Notes: generated from the letters alone by a model not told the origin. 63,371 nt of DNA from JAXMBX01 sp046349635 (GCA_046349635.1 JAXMBX010000028.1:1-63371), one strand, 5' to 3'; counted from the first letter of the stretch, positions 37,778 through 47,461 are shown. Translations and numbers: made by a program.

Positions 37778-40700
37778 ATGCAATTTTTGTCATCGTTTTT
37801 GAATCGCCTGTTTGAACGGACCCGCGTCCGGCTGCAACATTCCTTCGCGGGGCCCAGGCGATTGCGCGGCGGTCATTCCCGGCGAGCATGGTGTTCCTTC
37901 CTGGAACCGCTGGAATCCAAACAACTCCTGACGGCAAGCGTCAACCTGGGTGCGATCAGCCAGGGGATTTTCGGCCAGGATCCGGTGACGGGGGAATGGA
38001 ACACGGTCCGCTACAACGGGACGAACTTCGTCACCGAAAATTCCGAAGACATCAACAACACTGGGAACTGGACCGATTCCGTCTCCGTGGATCTGGATGG
38101 GGATGGTCTCAAGGAGATTTATCTCCGGGATCAACACTACGGCAACTGGTGGAAGATCGATCCGGGGAATGAAGATAGCGCCGCCACGTGGGTCTCCTAC
38201 TGGCCGACGGGAATCCGGGTGCAGAATATCCTAACGGGTGATTTTACCGGGGACGGGCGAGATGACCTCGTCACGTTTGATGACTCCGGAACCTGGACGA
38301 TGCTGTCGAACAACGGGTTTACCTACTCCACGGCCACTCTATCAGTCTGGGGCAATGCCTCGCAGTGGCAGAACCAGATGCTGGTCGACCTGAACGGTGA
38401 CGGGCGCAAGGAAGTCGTCGCGAGGAATTCCCAAACGGGAACGTGGTGGTCACTCACGAAGCAAGGCTCGAGTTACGTCAGTAATCCTCTCGCCACCTGG
38501 AGCACGGCCCAAACCTACAGTCAGGTGATGGTGGGGGACGTGAGCGGTGACGGACGGGCGGACATCGTCGCCCAGGATAACCTGGGGAACTGGTTCGACC
38601 TGCGATATTCGAACGGAAGTTACAAAACGGAATTCATGCGGGGCTGGTATGTTTCCTCCGCCTGGAAGAATTTCGGATTAGTGGACCTCAACGGAGACGG
38701 AGTCAAAGAGGTCGTCGCGCAAGATGGTCAGACGGGTTACTGGTGGACAATCTTCAACACCTCCCAGGGATATGTAAACCAGAAACTGGTTTCCTGGAAT
38801 TCGCAGTCACCGTACGGATCACTGCTGATCGGTGACATTAACGGCGATGGGCGAGAAGACCTGATCGCCCGGGATAATGTCGGAAGCTGGTGGGCGCTCT
38901 CATACAACGGTCAGTCGTACCAGACGATCTTCCTGCGAGGCTGGAATACCAACACCGAGTGGAAATACCTGAATATTGTGGACGTCAATGGAGACGGCTC
39001 CAAAGAAGTGGTGGGTTACGACTCCACTTCCGGCAAGTGGTGGGGGATTTTCAAAAGCGGCAGTTCCTATGTGAGCCGTCAAGTCGGTGCCTGGGATCCG
39101 TCTCAGATCTACAGCGATGTGCAATTCGGGAAGTTCTCCTGGTCGCATGGATCGGGAGTGGTGGGCTGGGATACCAACGGCAAGTGGACGCTGACCACTT
39201 TCAGCGCCACCAACCCGCATAACTACGCGATTGCGACGCTTGAACCTCGTGCCCGGTTTACCTGGACCGGCCTGGGGGACACTAATGGCAACGGGTTGCA
39301 GGATCTGATCGGATGGGATGCCGTCGCGGGAAACTGGTGGGCGATTAGTTTCGACGACACCGGAACGCATAACCACTTCCTCGGACACGTCGATCCGAGC
39401 GGGACATGGCAGTTCCAGACGATTGCGGATCTGGACGGAGACGGCAAGGCGGATATCGCGCAGAGAAACGCCACCACGGGAGAATGGTGGGGGATTCTTT
39501 CCTCCACCGGCTCCGCAAAAGCACAACTGCTGACTAAATGGAGTACGGCGAACACGTACAGCCGCTTGATGGTCGGCGATCTGGATGGGGATGGACGCAA
39601 AGACATCATCGCGCAGAACAATTTCGGAATGTGGTATGCCGTAATGACGAACGGAACCTCCTTCCGGACCCAGCAGATGCAGGGTTGGAATGTTTCGTCG
39701 AACTGGCAGGACGTGGGGATCGCGGACCTGGATGGTGACGGGCGGGACGAAATCTTCGGGCGAACGGGGACCACGGGAGACTGGTGGATTACGGAATGGA
39801 CGGGGTCGGCCTTCCGGAGCCAGTTAATGGTCCACGTGGATCCGGGTGCCCAGTACATGAACATGATGATCGGCGACGTGACCGGTGACGGACGTGTCGA
39901 TATCGTTCAACGGGATAGTTACGGCTCATTCTGGGCCATCAATTACACCGGGACAGGCTACAACAGTACGTATCTGACTTCCTGGATCACGACCCACGAC
40001 TGGAAGAACTTCGTACTGGTGGACCTGAATGCGGATGGGGTGATGGAGATCGTGGCGAACGATGGCACCAACGACAGTTGGTGGGGAATCTTCAAGAATG
40101 GAGCCAACTACACCAGCCAGGTTCTGATTGACGGAACAGCCGGGAAACGAGCGAGTACAGTCTACGCGGCCGACCTGAATGCGGATGGAACCCAGGAAAT
40201 GGTCGCCGTGAACCAGACCAGCAAGGAGATGTGGTCTCTCTCCCTGAAGCAGAATGCGCCGGTGGTCCAGACACTGGCAACCGGGATTGCATGGCAGAAA
40301 TTGCAGGTCGGAAAAGTTCCGGGGACGTCGGACGCGATGATGCGGCGACAGATTATCGCCGAAGTTCCGGGGCTGACCGACGCCATTAATCAGGGGCAGG
40401 CGTTACAAGCGGCGAAGATGATCCTGCAATGGGTTGCGCCGGTGGGGGATTTTGCCTTAGAAGGAGACAAACTGGCCCCGAACGTGAACACAGTCTCGCA
40501 GCAGTACTACGACATTTTCCTGCCGAATCTGGGAGGGATGTCCTGCGGCGGTTACTCGGCGTTCTTCTCTGGAGTGTTGAAACTGTTCGGGATCAACTCG
40601 ATTAATATTGGGGCCGGCAGTCTGCCTCGCATCAGCCATACGACCGTCGTGATTCCAATTCAGGAAGCGGGAGTCTGGAAGTTTTATCTCCTCGATCCAA

Positions 40701-41107
40701 CTTTTGGGGCATCGTTTATCGAGCCCGACAACGGCAAGACGGCGACTTATTTCGACATGCTGGACCTGATGAACTCCGGACGTCTGAGTGAGGTCGTGAC
40801 GTCCGCCGTGTCATTGAGCGACAGGGATTTCGTCTCTCCGGACCCCATGGGTTCGTCGAGCCTGGTGTACGAGGGGAAGAATTCGACGAACTACATCTAT
40901 TCCTGGCCGGGCTACGGCCTCAACGCCTACTTCTCCATTTACGCATCAGATCTGGCGGCGTGCGGGATGGGAAGCGGCATGACCGGATTCGTGCAACTGC
41001 TCAGCAATCACGTGTATATGATCCAGGGATTCGGAACGAATGTCGCTCCCGCGGTGACCGCATTCACGGCGCAGTTGCAGGCCCGTCAAATTCCATACGG
41101 CTACTGA
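37778..41107 (+). CDS. giant secreted FG-GAP-like repeat protein with C-terminal transglutaminase-like domain and LEPR-XLL signal
   Basis: A basic N-terminus and LEPLESKQLLTAS give the LEPR-XLL sorting signal (about residues 44-56). Some 14 repeats of roughly 55 residues then run to about residue 850. Each carries a calcium-loop-like D-x-N/D-G-D-G-x-x-(D/E) and a trailing WW-(A/S/G) motif, for example DLNGDGRKEVVARNSQTGTW and DINGDGREDLIARDNVGSWW. These resemble FG-GAP/VCBS blades. The last 200 residues differ: MSCGGYSAF (Cys about 923), ISHTTVVIP (His about 954) and LLDPTFG (Asp about 973) are spaced and spelled as in transglutaminase-like cysteine enzymes. I chose the ATG at 37778; an in-frame TTG at 37754 also exists. 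Secreted; function unknown. Confidence 0.85.
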   Translation: MQFLSSFLNRLFERTRVRLQHSFAGPRRLRGGHSRRAWCSFLEPLESKQLLTASVNLGAISQGIFGQDPVTGEWNTVRYNGTNFVTENSEDINNTGNWTDSVSVDLDGDGLKEIYLRDQHYGNWWKIDPGNEDSAATWVSYWPTGIRVQNILTGDFTGDGRDDLVTFDDSGTWTMLSNNGFTYSTATLSVWGNASQWQNQMLVDLNGDGRKEVVARNSQTGTWWSLTKQGSSYVSNPLATWSTAQTYSQVMVGDVSGDGRADIVAQDNLGNWFDLRYSNGSYKTEFMRGWYVSSAWKNFGLVDLNGDGVKEVVAQDGQTGYWWTIFNTSQGYVNQKLVSWNSQSPYGSLLIGDINGDGREDLIARDNVGSWWALSYNGQSYQTIFLRGWNTNTEWKYLNIVDVNGDGSKEVVGYDSTSGKWWGIFKSGSSYVSRQVGAWDPSQIYSDVQFGKFSWSHGSGVVGWDTNGKWTLTTFSATNPHNYAIATLEPRARFTWTGLGDTNGNGLQDLIGWDAVAGNWWAISFDDTGTHNHFLGHVDPSGTWQFQTIADLDGDGKADIAQRNATTGEWWGILSSTGSAKAQLLTKWSTANTYSRLMVGDLDGDGRKDIIAQNNFGMWYAVMTNGTSFRTQQMQGWNVSSNWQDVGIADLDGDGRDEIFGRTGTTGDWWITEWTGSAFRSQLMVHVDPGAQYMNMMIGDVTGDGRVDIVQRDSYGSFWAINYTGTGYNSTYLTSWITTHDWKNFVLVDLNADGVMEIVANDGTNDSWWGIFKNGANYTSQVLIDGTAGKRASTVYAADLNADGTQEMVAVNQTSKEMWSLSLKQNAPVVQTLATGIAWQKLQVGKVPGTSDAMMRRQIIAEVPGLTDAINQGQALQAAKMILQWVAPVGDFALEGDKLAPNVNTVSQQYYDIFLPNLGGMSCGGYSAFFSGVLKLFGINSINIGAGSLPRISHTTVVIPIQEAGVWKFYLLDPTFGASFIEPDNGKTATYFDMLDLMNSGRLSEVVTSAVSLSDRDFVSPDPMGSSSLVYEGKNSTNYIYSWPGYGLNAYFSIYASDLAACGMGSGMTGFVQLLSNHVYMIQGFGTNVAPAVTAFTAQLQARQIPYGY

Positions 41108-41525
41108 TTCCTCTCACAAAATGCCTTAGGCGAAGCACGCTTTCCATAAATGGTTAATCAAACGTGACCCGGGACTGAACTTGACGTCCAACCCCAAATA
41201 GGGACTATAATCACGTTGGATGGACACTCTTGAGCCACCGGGTTAAGGATGCCCGAGAGCCCGGGAAATCCGATGTTTCATCTTCTGTCGCTCTTTCTCC
41301 TGCCTTCTGTGCGGGAACCGTGAGCGAAGACCGCGAAATTCGCGGCTTTTCTGCCGTTCAAATCCTTCTTCGCCAGCGCGGAGCGATGAATTTGAACCCC
41401 GATTGACGTTACACTGTGGACCATTCCTGCGCCGTGCGGGGTGAGTCCCCCCTGCGGGAGAGGCAGCCCGAGAATTCACCTTGTTCACTGTGGCTTTGCG
41501 ACAGGAATGCCTGGAAGAGTTGGAC
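41108..41525. other. intergenic region upstream of tatC
   Basis: No supported gene. GC-rich imperfect hairpin bases occur near 41431-41457. The open frame of tatC extends into this region (from 41481) but the real start is later. Confidence 0.35.
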
Positions 41526-42593
41526 ATGACGAAACGCGACTTATTTGACGACAGTACGATGACGTTCGGGGAGCACCTGGAGGCTCTCCGCCGGCATCTG
41601 ATCCTGGCTTTGATGGGGCTGGCGATCGCGATCATTTTCACGTTGATTTTCGCCCGCCCGGTGCTGCGCGTCATTCAGATTCCGGTGCAAAGCGCGCTGC
41701 GGAACGCCTGGAAGCGTTACGACGAACGGAACGAGACGGAAAAGTCCGCTGAGACAAAAATGAATCCGGTGTACCGCACGTGGAGAGACCTGTGGGCCGG
41801 TTCCGTGAAGGATTTCCCGATTCCAAAGCCAGAGAAGAAGGGGACAGTTACGGCGGCCCTGGACGTGGTGGCTTTGATGCGGGCGATGCATGAGCTGAAT
41901 CCGCAATCCCCCGCACCTCCCAAGGAGGGGAGCAAGGTGATCGATGTGCAGATTCCCGCCGAGTCAATCGCGGGAGCGGTCCCGCGGAAGGAATCGCTGG
42001 CGGATACCGCATTGGGGATGACGACGACGCTGTCCCCCGAAGAAGGGTTCCTGATCTACATGAAGGTGGCTTTGATCTCCGGGTTCGTGCTGGCGAGTCC
42101 ATGGGTGTTTTACCAGTTGTGGCTGTTCGTCGCGGCAGGGTTGTATCCGACCGAGCGAAACTACGTCTACACGTATCTGCCGTTGAGCCTGACGTTGTTC
42201 TTTTCCGGCACGCTGTTCTGCTTCGTGATCGTGCTGCCGTACGTGCTGGACTTCCTGTTCGATTTCAATATTTACCTGGAGATCATGCCCCAGATCCGCA
42301 TCAGCGAGTATCTGAGTTTCGCGCTCATCCTGCCTGTGATGTTCGGGATCAGTTTCGAACTGCCTCTGGTGATGCTGATCCTGGAGCGGATCTCCATCGT
42401 GAAGGTCAAGGATTACCAGGAGAAACGGCGGTTCGCGATCCTGATCATGTCGATCATCGCGATGGTGCTGACACCGTCCGACCCGATGAGCATGATGCTG
42501 ATGCTGATTCCCCTGTGCCTGCTGTATGAAATGGGGATCTGGATGTGCAAGTTGCAGGGGCCGCGCCCCGCATTTGACTCCGCGACTACATGA
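41526..42593 (+). CDS. tatC: twin-arginine translocase subunit TatC with large periplasmic insert
   Basis: TatC is the core receptor of the Tat system, which exports folded proteins with twin-arginine signals; the DUF1501 protein in this window is such a client. Family landmarks are MTFGEHLEALRRHL at the N-terminus, EGFLIYMKVALISGFVLASPWVFYQLWLFVAAGL, and the last helices with FALILPVMFGISFELPLVM. Six hydrophobic segments fit TatC topology. Unusually, the loop after the first helix is long and charged, about 120 residues (about 43-165), where E. coli TatC has about 30. I chose the ATG at 41526, preceded by GGAAGAG, over the upstream TTG. Confidence 0.93.
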   Translation: MTKRDLFDDSTMTFGEHLEALRRHLILALMGLAIAIIFTLIFARPVLRVIQIPVQSALRNAWKRYDERNETEKSAETKMNPVYRTWRDLWAGSVKDFPIPKPEKKGTVTAALDVVALMRAMHELNPQSPAPPKEGSKVIDVQIPAESIAGAVPRKESLADTALGMTTTLSPEEGFLIYMKVALISGFVLASPWVFYQLWLFVAAGLYPTERNYVYTYLPLSLTLFFSGTLFCFVIVLPYVLDFLFDFNIYLEIMPQIRISEYLSFALILPVMFGISFELPLVMLILERISIVKVKDYQEKRRFAILIMSIIAMVLTPSDPMSMMLMLIPLCLLYEMGIWMCKLQGPRPAFDSATT

Positions 42594-43759
42594 GTGAACG
42601 ATTCCCGCCGGGAGGAATGATGATCGAGATTGTCGCGAAAACGTTGATTTATGACGGCACGCTTCAACCTCCCGACCGGCGGATCGCGTACTTCACTTCC
42701 CTGTGTCCGCTACGGTCCGGGACAATCCTGAGCGCGTTTCAGGTCGGTCCCGGAAAACATCATCCGGACAGCACGACGGGGTTGTGCCGCTCCCGCGATG
42801 GCGGAATGACCTGGGAAGATATTTCCCCCGTCTGGCCGACGATTCTGGACGGAGCCCCCGGCTCTCTCTCCGGCGGGGAGATGGTCGAGGCCGAACCGGG
42901 ACGGGTCTTGCTGTTTACAACCTGGTTTGACCGCAGCGATCGGGCGCGACCGCTGTTCGATCCGGTCACCGAGGGACTGTTACGATCGCGGCAGTTGATC
43001 GCAGAATCCCTGGATGAGGGGCAGACCTGGAGCCACTGGCGCATCCTGGAGACCCCGGAGTTGAAAGGATGCGCGCTGACGGGACCAGTGTTGCGGTGGG
43101 GAGCCTCCTCGATCGCGTTTCCGTTCGAGAGCTTTAAGGAATTCGATGATCCGGAGCCGGCGCGTCACGCCGCATGGCTGCTTGTTTCGCACGATAACGG
43201 CCGGACATTCCTGCCGCCATTACAGGTCGCGAAACATCCCCTGGACGAACTTTACTACTGGGACCAGAGACTCTCTCCGACATCCGAGTCGGGAGACTTT
43301 GTAGCGCTGTTCTGGACTCATGACCGGGTCTCAAAGCGGGATCGAACTGTTCACCTTCGACGGGGAGCGGTTCGAGAGGGGAAGATCGAGTTGGGGGAGA
43401 TCATCGCCACAACGATTCCCGGCCAAATTGCCGCACCGTTGCAGTTGCCGGATGGTCGACTGTTGGCATTCGTGGTGGATCGAGACAAGCCGGGAACGAT
43501 GACGCTGTGGACATCCCGCGATGCAGGCGTTAGCTGGCCCGTGGAGGAATCACTGGTCATTCACACGCATGACGAACGGGCGAAACTTTCTCAAGGGAAA
43601 GAGAACATTGACTTCGCACAATACTGGGAAGACATGGGAAAGTGGACGTTCGGGCACCCGGCGGCACGGCTGCTCCCCGATGGGACGGTGTTGCTCGCCT
43701 ATTACGCGGGCGATCCCCAAGCCATGAGTCTGCACGCGGTCCATGTCAAAATCGACTGA
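42590..43759 (+). CDS. sialidase-like (BNR/Asp-box) protein
   Basis: This protein has the six-bladed propeller pattern of the sialidase superfamily. Four Asp boxes (S-x-D-x-G-x-[TS]-[WF]) are visible: SRDGGMTW, SLDEGQTW, SHDNGRTF and SRDAGVSW. No signal peptide is present, so it is probably cytoplasmic, and no arginine triad can be assigned with confidence. The ATG overlaps the tatC stop (ATGA). ATGs at 42617 and 42620 sit just after GGGAGGA and may be the real start. The amidohydrolase gene follows 21 bases later and is likely co-transcribed. Substrate unknown. Confidence 0.8.
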   Translation: MSERFPPGGMMIEIVAKTLIYDGTLQPPDRRIAYFTSLCPLRSGTILSAFQVGPGKHHPDSTTGLCRSRDGGMTWEDISPVWPTILDGAPGSLSGGEMVEAEPGRVLLFTTWFDRSDRARPLFDPVTEGLLRSRQLIAESLDEGQTWSHWRILETPELKGCALTGPVLRWGASSIAFPFESFKEFDDPEPARHAAWLLVSHDNGRTFLPPLQVAKHPLDELYYWDQRLSPTSESGDFVALFWTHDRVSKRDRTVHLRRGAVREGKIELGEIIATTIPGQIAAPLQLPDGRLLAFVVDRDKPGTMTLWTSRDAGVSWPVEESLVIHTHDERAKLSQGKENIDFAQYWEDMGKWTFGHPAARLLPDGTVLLAYYAGDPQAMSLHAVHVKID

Positions 43760-43780
43760 ATGGTCCAATGAGGCGTAACC

Positions 43781-44770
43781 ATGCCGGACTGGATTGTGAC
43801 GGATGAAGATCGGGAACTGTTCGAGCGGGAGTTGGACAGTTTTGTCCCCGAGACGATTTTTGACGCGCATGCGCACTGGTACTCCACGCGGCATTTCGCG
43901 CCGGAAGCGCTGTCTCCCTTTTTGAAAGAGGGACCGGCGGATGCCGGGGCAGACGCGTTTCGGCAGGCGATGCAGGAGATGATCCCCGGACGGAAGATCG
44001 ACGGACTGTTTTTTCCTTATCCGAACAAAAAAGTCGATACCGCAGCCGCGAATGAGTTTATCGTGCAGGAACTCAAGCATGCTCCCGGATCCTACGGGCA
44101 GATGCTGATTACTCCGGAGATGGATCCGGAATTCATTCGAGAGAAAGTCCGAGGAGGCAGTTTTGCAGGGTTGAAGTGCTACCACGTCTATTCGCAGGTC
44201 CAACCGACCTGGGAATCGCCGATCGAGGATTTTCTTCCCGAATCGCACGTGAAGATTGCCCACGAGGAAGGATTGTCGATCACGCTGCACATCGTCCGCG
44301 CCAGAGCGCTGGCGGATCGAGTCAATCAAAAGACATTGCGGCGGTACTGCGGGGCTTATCCCAACATGCGGATGATCCTGGCACATGCGGGGCGGGGGTT
44401 CAATCCGCATCACACGCTTGAGGGGATTGATTCCCTCAAAGGTTTGACGAATGTGTGGTTCGATACTTCCGCAATCACGGACAGCGGGGCATTTGAGGCG
44501 ATCCTGAGGACATTCGGCCCGGAGCGATTGCTGTATGGCGCGGATTATCCGGTATCGCAACTGCGGGGACGATGCGTGGCATTGGGAGACTCGTTCTTCT
44601 GGATCTCGGAGGAGAATACGCAGTTGAAAGTTCCCTATGCGGACCTGAAGTTGAGTCTGGTGGGTCTGGAGTCGTTGCGCTCCCTGAAGCTGGCGGCGTA
44701 TGCCTGCCGTTTGAGTGACACGGAAGTCGAGGGGATTTTTCGGACGTATGCGCGGCAGTTGTTTCCTTGA
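43781..44770 (+). CDS. amidohydrolase family protein (amidohydrolase-2 type)
   Basis: This is a metal-dependent TIM-barrel hydrolase or decarboxylase. The first metal motif is IFDAHAHW (H-x-H). ITLHIVRA, MILAHAGRGFNPHHT and ERLLYGADYPVS supply further metal and catalytic residues, the last containing the conserved Asp. Length (329 aa) is typical of the amidohydrolase-2 group, which includes aminocarboxymuconate-semialdehyde decarboxylase and related enzymes. It is cytoplasmic. It follows the sialidase-like gene closely, which suggests a shared small-molecule or sugar pathway, but the substrate cannot be named. Confidence 0.88.
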   Translation: MPDWIVTDEDRELFERELDSFVPETIFDAHAHWYSTRHFAPEALSPFLKEGPADAGADAFRQAMQEMIPGRKIDGLFFPYPNKKVDTAAANEFIVQELKHAPGSYGQMLITPEMDPEFIREKVRGGSFAGLKCYHVYSQVQPTWESPIEDFLPESHVKIAHEEGLSITLHIVRARALADRVNQKTLRRYCGAYPNMRMILAHAGRGFNPHHTLEGIDSLKGLTNVWFDTSAITDSGAFEAILRTFGPERLLYGADYPVSQLRGRCVALGDSFFWISEENTQLKVPYADLKLSLVGLESLRSLKLAAYACRLSDTEVEGIFRTYARQLFP

Positions 44771-44776
44771 GGCGGG

Positions 44777-46081
44777 TCACGCCGCATCGGTGATTTTCGA
44801 TTCCACATCCGGGCGGTTAATACCCCAAAAGGCAACCGGCAGCAACAGGATCGCGAGCGTTCCATAAATCATGTTGCGGGGCCAATTCAATTCGGCCAGA
44901 CCATGCTCCGCGAGCCAGTAGAATCCCCCGGAGAGGAAGATCCCGATCCACGTGCAGAGATTCATGGCCCCCATCAGCCGGCCTTTTTGATCGGCGGGTG
45001 AACGGACCTGGAGATAGACTTGGAGTGGAACCGCAAAGAGTCCCGAGGCGATTCCCAAAATCAGGAGGAACGGGAGTGAACCGGCGTATCCCAGGAGAGG
45101 ATCGATGGCGTCACGCTGGACCGCCCCGAATTGCCATTGCAGAGGGATTGATAACGCGGCGAGAGCGATGACGATGCCGAATGACGCGCGGCGGACAATC
45201 GTGAACCGGATCATCCCCTTGGCAAGGGCACCGGAAAGTCCACAGCCCACGGCGATGCCGATGGCGAGGCAGCCATTCGCGGCGCTGGTCTGTGTGTCAT
45301 TCCTCTCAAGCTGGAGCTTGCACACGGCGTTGACGGTAGGTTGGACGACACCTCCCAGGAACCAGAAGAGGGAGTAGAGCGCGAGGACCTGGGTGAGATC
45401 GAACCGTTTTTTCAGCAATTCCCAGATCTCTTTGGGCAACAACAGATCGGACGGATGAAAAGGAAGATCCGGCCTGACGCGGGGAGTGCGGTTGACGCAC
45501 CACGCGGCGAGGGTGCCGCAGAGTGCAAAGCCGATACACGGGATGCCCGCCACCCACAAGGCCCCTTTGGCCCAATCCTTGACGGCTCCGGCGAAGATCA
45601 TGCCGAAGATGATCGCCATGAAGGTCGTCAACTGGAAGATGCCATTTGCCTTTGGGAGGTCGTGTTCCTGCACGATTTCGGGAAGAATGCCATATTTCGA
45701 CGGACCAAAAAACGCGCTATGGACGCCCATCAGGAAGAGCACGAAGAACATGATCCCGAGGTGTTCCGTGGCGAAAGCCCCCATCCCCAACAGCATGATC
45801 AGGACTTCCGCGATCTTGCAAAGCAGGACAATCTGCTGCTTGCGAAAGCGGTCGGCGAGGTAACCCGCGTACCCCGACAAAAGGACGAAGGGCAGGGCGA
45901 AAATGAGCATCGCAATCGGCTGGTAATAGTCCGCCGATTTGCGAGCATGATCCAGGCACCAGAGGAGGATCAGTTGCTTGTAGAGATTGTCATTGAACGC
46001 CCCCAGGAACTGGGCGACGGTCATCCCCCAGAAGGAGCGGTTGCGCCGCAATTTTGGAAGGGAGTCCTGCAAATCACTCAT
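44777..46081 (-). CDS. MFS transporter, lysophospholipid transporter (LplT)-like
   Basis: This is a 12-helix major facilitator. The N-terminal FWGMTVAQFLGAFNDNLYKQL is the signature of LplT-type transporters that flip lysophospholipids across the inner membrane. The loop 2-3 motif is LSGYAGYLADRFRKQQI. SAFFGPSKYGILPEIV is also typical of this group. In many bacteria the partner is an acyltransferase; none lies next to it here. It begins 54 bases downstream of the TPR lipoprotein gene, same strand, so the two may be one unit. Stops of this gene and the amidohydrolase are 7 bases apart. Confidence 0.87.
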   Translation of the reverse strand: MSDLQDSLPKLRRNRSFWGMTVAQFLGAFNDNLYKQLILLWCLDHARKSADYYQPIAMLIFALPFVLLSGYAGYLADRFRKQQIVLLCKIAEVLIMLLGMGAFATEHLGIMFFVLFLMGVHSAFFGPSKYGILPEIVQEHDLPKANGIFQLTTFMAIIFGMIFAGAVKDWAKGALWVAGIPCIGFALCGTLAAWCVNRTPRVRPDLPFHPSDLLLPKEIWELLKKRFDLTQVLALYSLFWFLGGVVQPTVNAVCKLQLERNDTQTSAANGCLAIGIAVGCGLSGALAKGMIRFTIVRRASFGIVIALAALSIPLQWQFGAVQRDAIDPLLGYAGSLPFLLILGIASGLFAVPLQVYLQVRSPADQKGRLMGAMNLCTWIGIFLSGGFYWLAEHGLAELNWPRNMIYGTLAILLLPVAFWGINRPDVESKITDAA

Positions 46082-46135
46082 GGAGATCCTGCGGTTGTGA
46101 GGAGACGCCTGCGATGAGGAGACCCCGACACGATA

Positions 46136-47461
46136 TCAGTCTCCAGAGGCGGCCGTCGAGAGCTTGGGGTTCAATTCCTGGGCATGGGCGAGATCCGCTT
46201 TTGCGCCGGCGGGGTCTCCCGCGGACTGGCGTTTCCTCGACCGCTGGTAGTAGGCATCCGCCACCTGGGCGTCAAACCGCTGGGAAGCTTCATAGTCGGC
46301 GATGGCTTCGTCCAGTTTTCTTAACTGAAAGTAGGCATCACCCCGCAGGGATCGGGCATCAAACGAGTCTTCCTGCGCAAGCACGGCGCTGCAGTCCTCG
46401 ATGACCTTGGCCCATTGCTGTTGTTGCGTCCGAAGTTCCGCACGCCCGAGCAGCGCGGGAATCAACTTTGAATTCCGGCTCAGGAGATCGTCGAGGAACA
46501 GCGCGGCCTTGTCGAATTCTTTCCCCTCCATGAAGTGGCGGGCCAACTGGATCCGCAAGTCGGCGGATTCCGGATGTTTCTGGTGCTCCCGTTGGAGTTG
46601 AAAGAGCTTGCGAAGCCAGACAATGCGCTTCCCGTTCTCTTCGGCTTCGACAAGCCTTCCCTTTTTGAGATAGGCCATCTGGCGATTCTGAAAGTGGGTG
46701 AGGTTGTAGGGATCGTAAGCCGTGGCGGAAGTGAAATCGGAGACGGCCTCATCGAACCTGGCCTGAGAATAGTACAACTGCCCTCGATTCGAGAGAGTAT
46801 TCACATTCTTGGGATTGAGCTGCAGGGCGGAATTAAAATCGGCGAGCGCCAGTTCGAAATGCCCGGCTTTCCAGTGGGCCAATCCGCGGTTGTTGAGGAC
46901 GTCGCCCCGCTTGGAATCCCGTTTCAGGATCTGGTCGAACTCGCGGATCCCGCGGTCGTAGTCTCCCTGGGTGACATAGATGAGGGCGAGGTTATTGGCC
47001 GCCTGGGGATGATCAGGTTTCAACTGCACAACTGACTGAAAATCCTGAACCGCCTGGTTGAGCATGCGCGCAGTGAGGTAGAGAAGGCCTCGCGCGTACA
47101 GGTGATCGGTATTTTTGGGAGCGAGTTCAATCGCGCGATTGAGATCCGTCAGAGCTTCTTTTCCGCGGCCGGAGCTCGCAAAGAGACCGGCGCGGAGAGC
47201 ATACACCTGCGAGTCATCGGCATGATCGACGAGGAGACGAGTCAGTTCCTGTTCGGCCTTGGTGAATTCCTTGATGGAGATCAGGCGAACAGCTTCCTGA
47301 AGATATTTCGGAAGTGGGCTCTGCGGCGTTGGTTCGGAAGAGGCAGCGACCTCAGTCGATTTTTGTTGTTCCTGCGCGACAGGCTTTGGCGCGGAAGATT
47401 TTCCACACCCGGCCAACACAAACGAAGTTAACAAAACAGTAAGGAACAGTGGCTGTTTCAT
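46136..47461 (-). CDS. TPR-repeat lipoprotein
   Basis: The N-terminus is a lipoprotein signal with lipobox VLAGC (about residue 19), so the protein is anchored in a membrane facing the periplasm. At least eight tetratricopeptide repeats are visible over residues about 60-420. Examples are AEQELTRLLVDHADDSQVYALRAG, ALTDLNRAIELAPKNTDHLYARG and AIADYEASQRFDAQVADAYYQR. TPRs are protein-protein scaffolds. Nothing indicates the partner; the downstream MFS gene may be co-transcribed. Confidence 0.9.
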   Translation of the reverse strand: MKQPLFLTVLLTSFVLAGCGKSSAPKPVAQEQQKSTEVAASSEPTPQSPLPKYLQEAVRLISIKEFTKAEQELTRLLVDHADDSQVYALRAGLFASSGRGKEALTDLNRAIELAPKNTDHLYARGLLYLTARMLNQAVQDFQSVVQLKPDHPQAANNLALIYVTQGDYDRGIREFDQILKRDSKRGDVLNNRGLAHWKAGHFELALADFNSALQLNPKNVNTLSNRGQLYYSQARFDEAVSDFTSATAYDPYNLTHFQNRQMAYLKKGRLVEAEENGKRIVWLRKLFQLQREHQKHPESADLRIQLARHFMEGKEFDKAALFLDDLLSRNSKLIPALLGRAELRTQQQQWAKVIEDCSAVLAQEDSFDARSLRGDAYFQLRKLDEAIADYEASQRFDAQVADAYYQRSRKRQSAGDPAGAKADLAHAQELNPKLSTAASGD

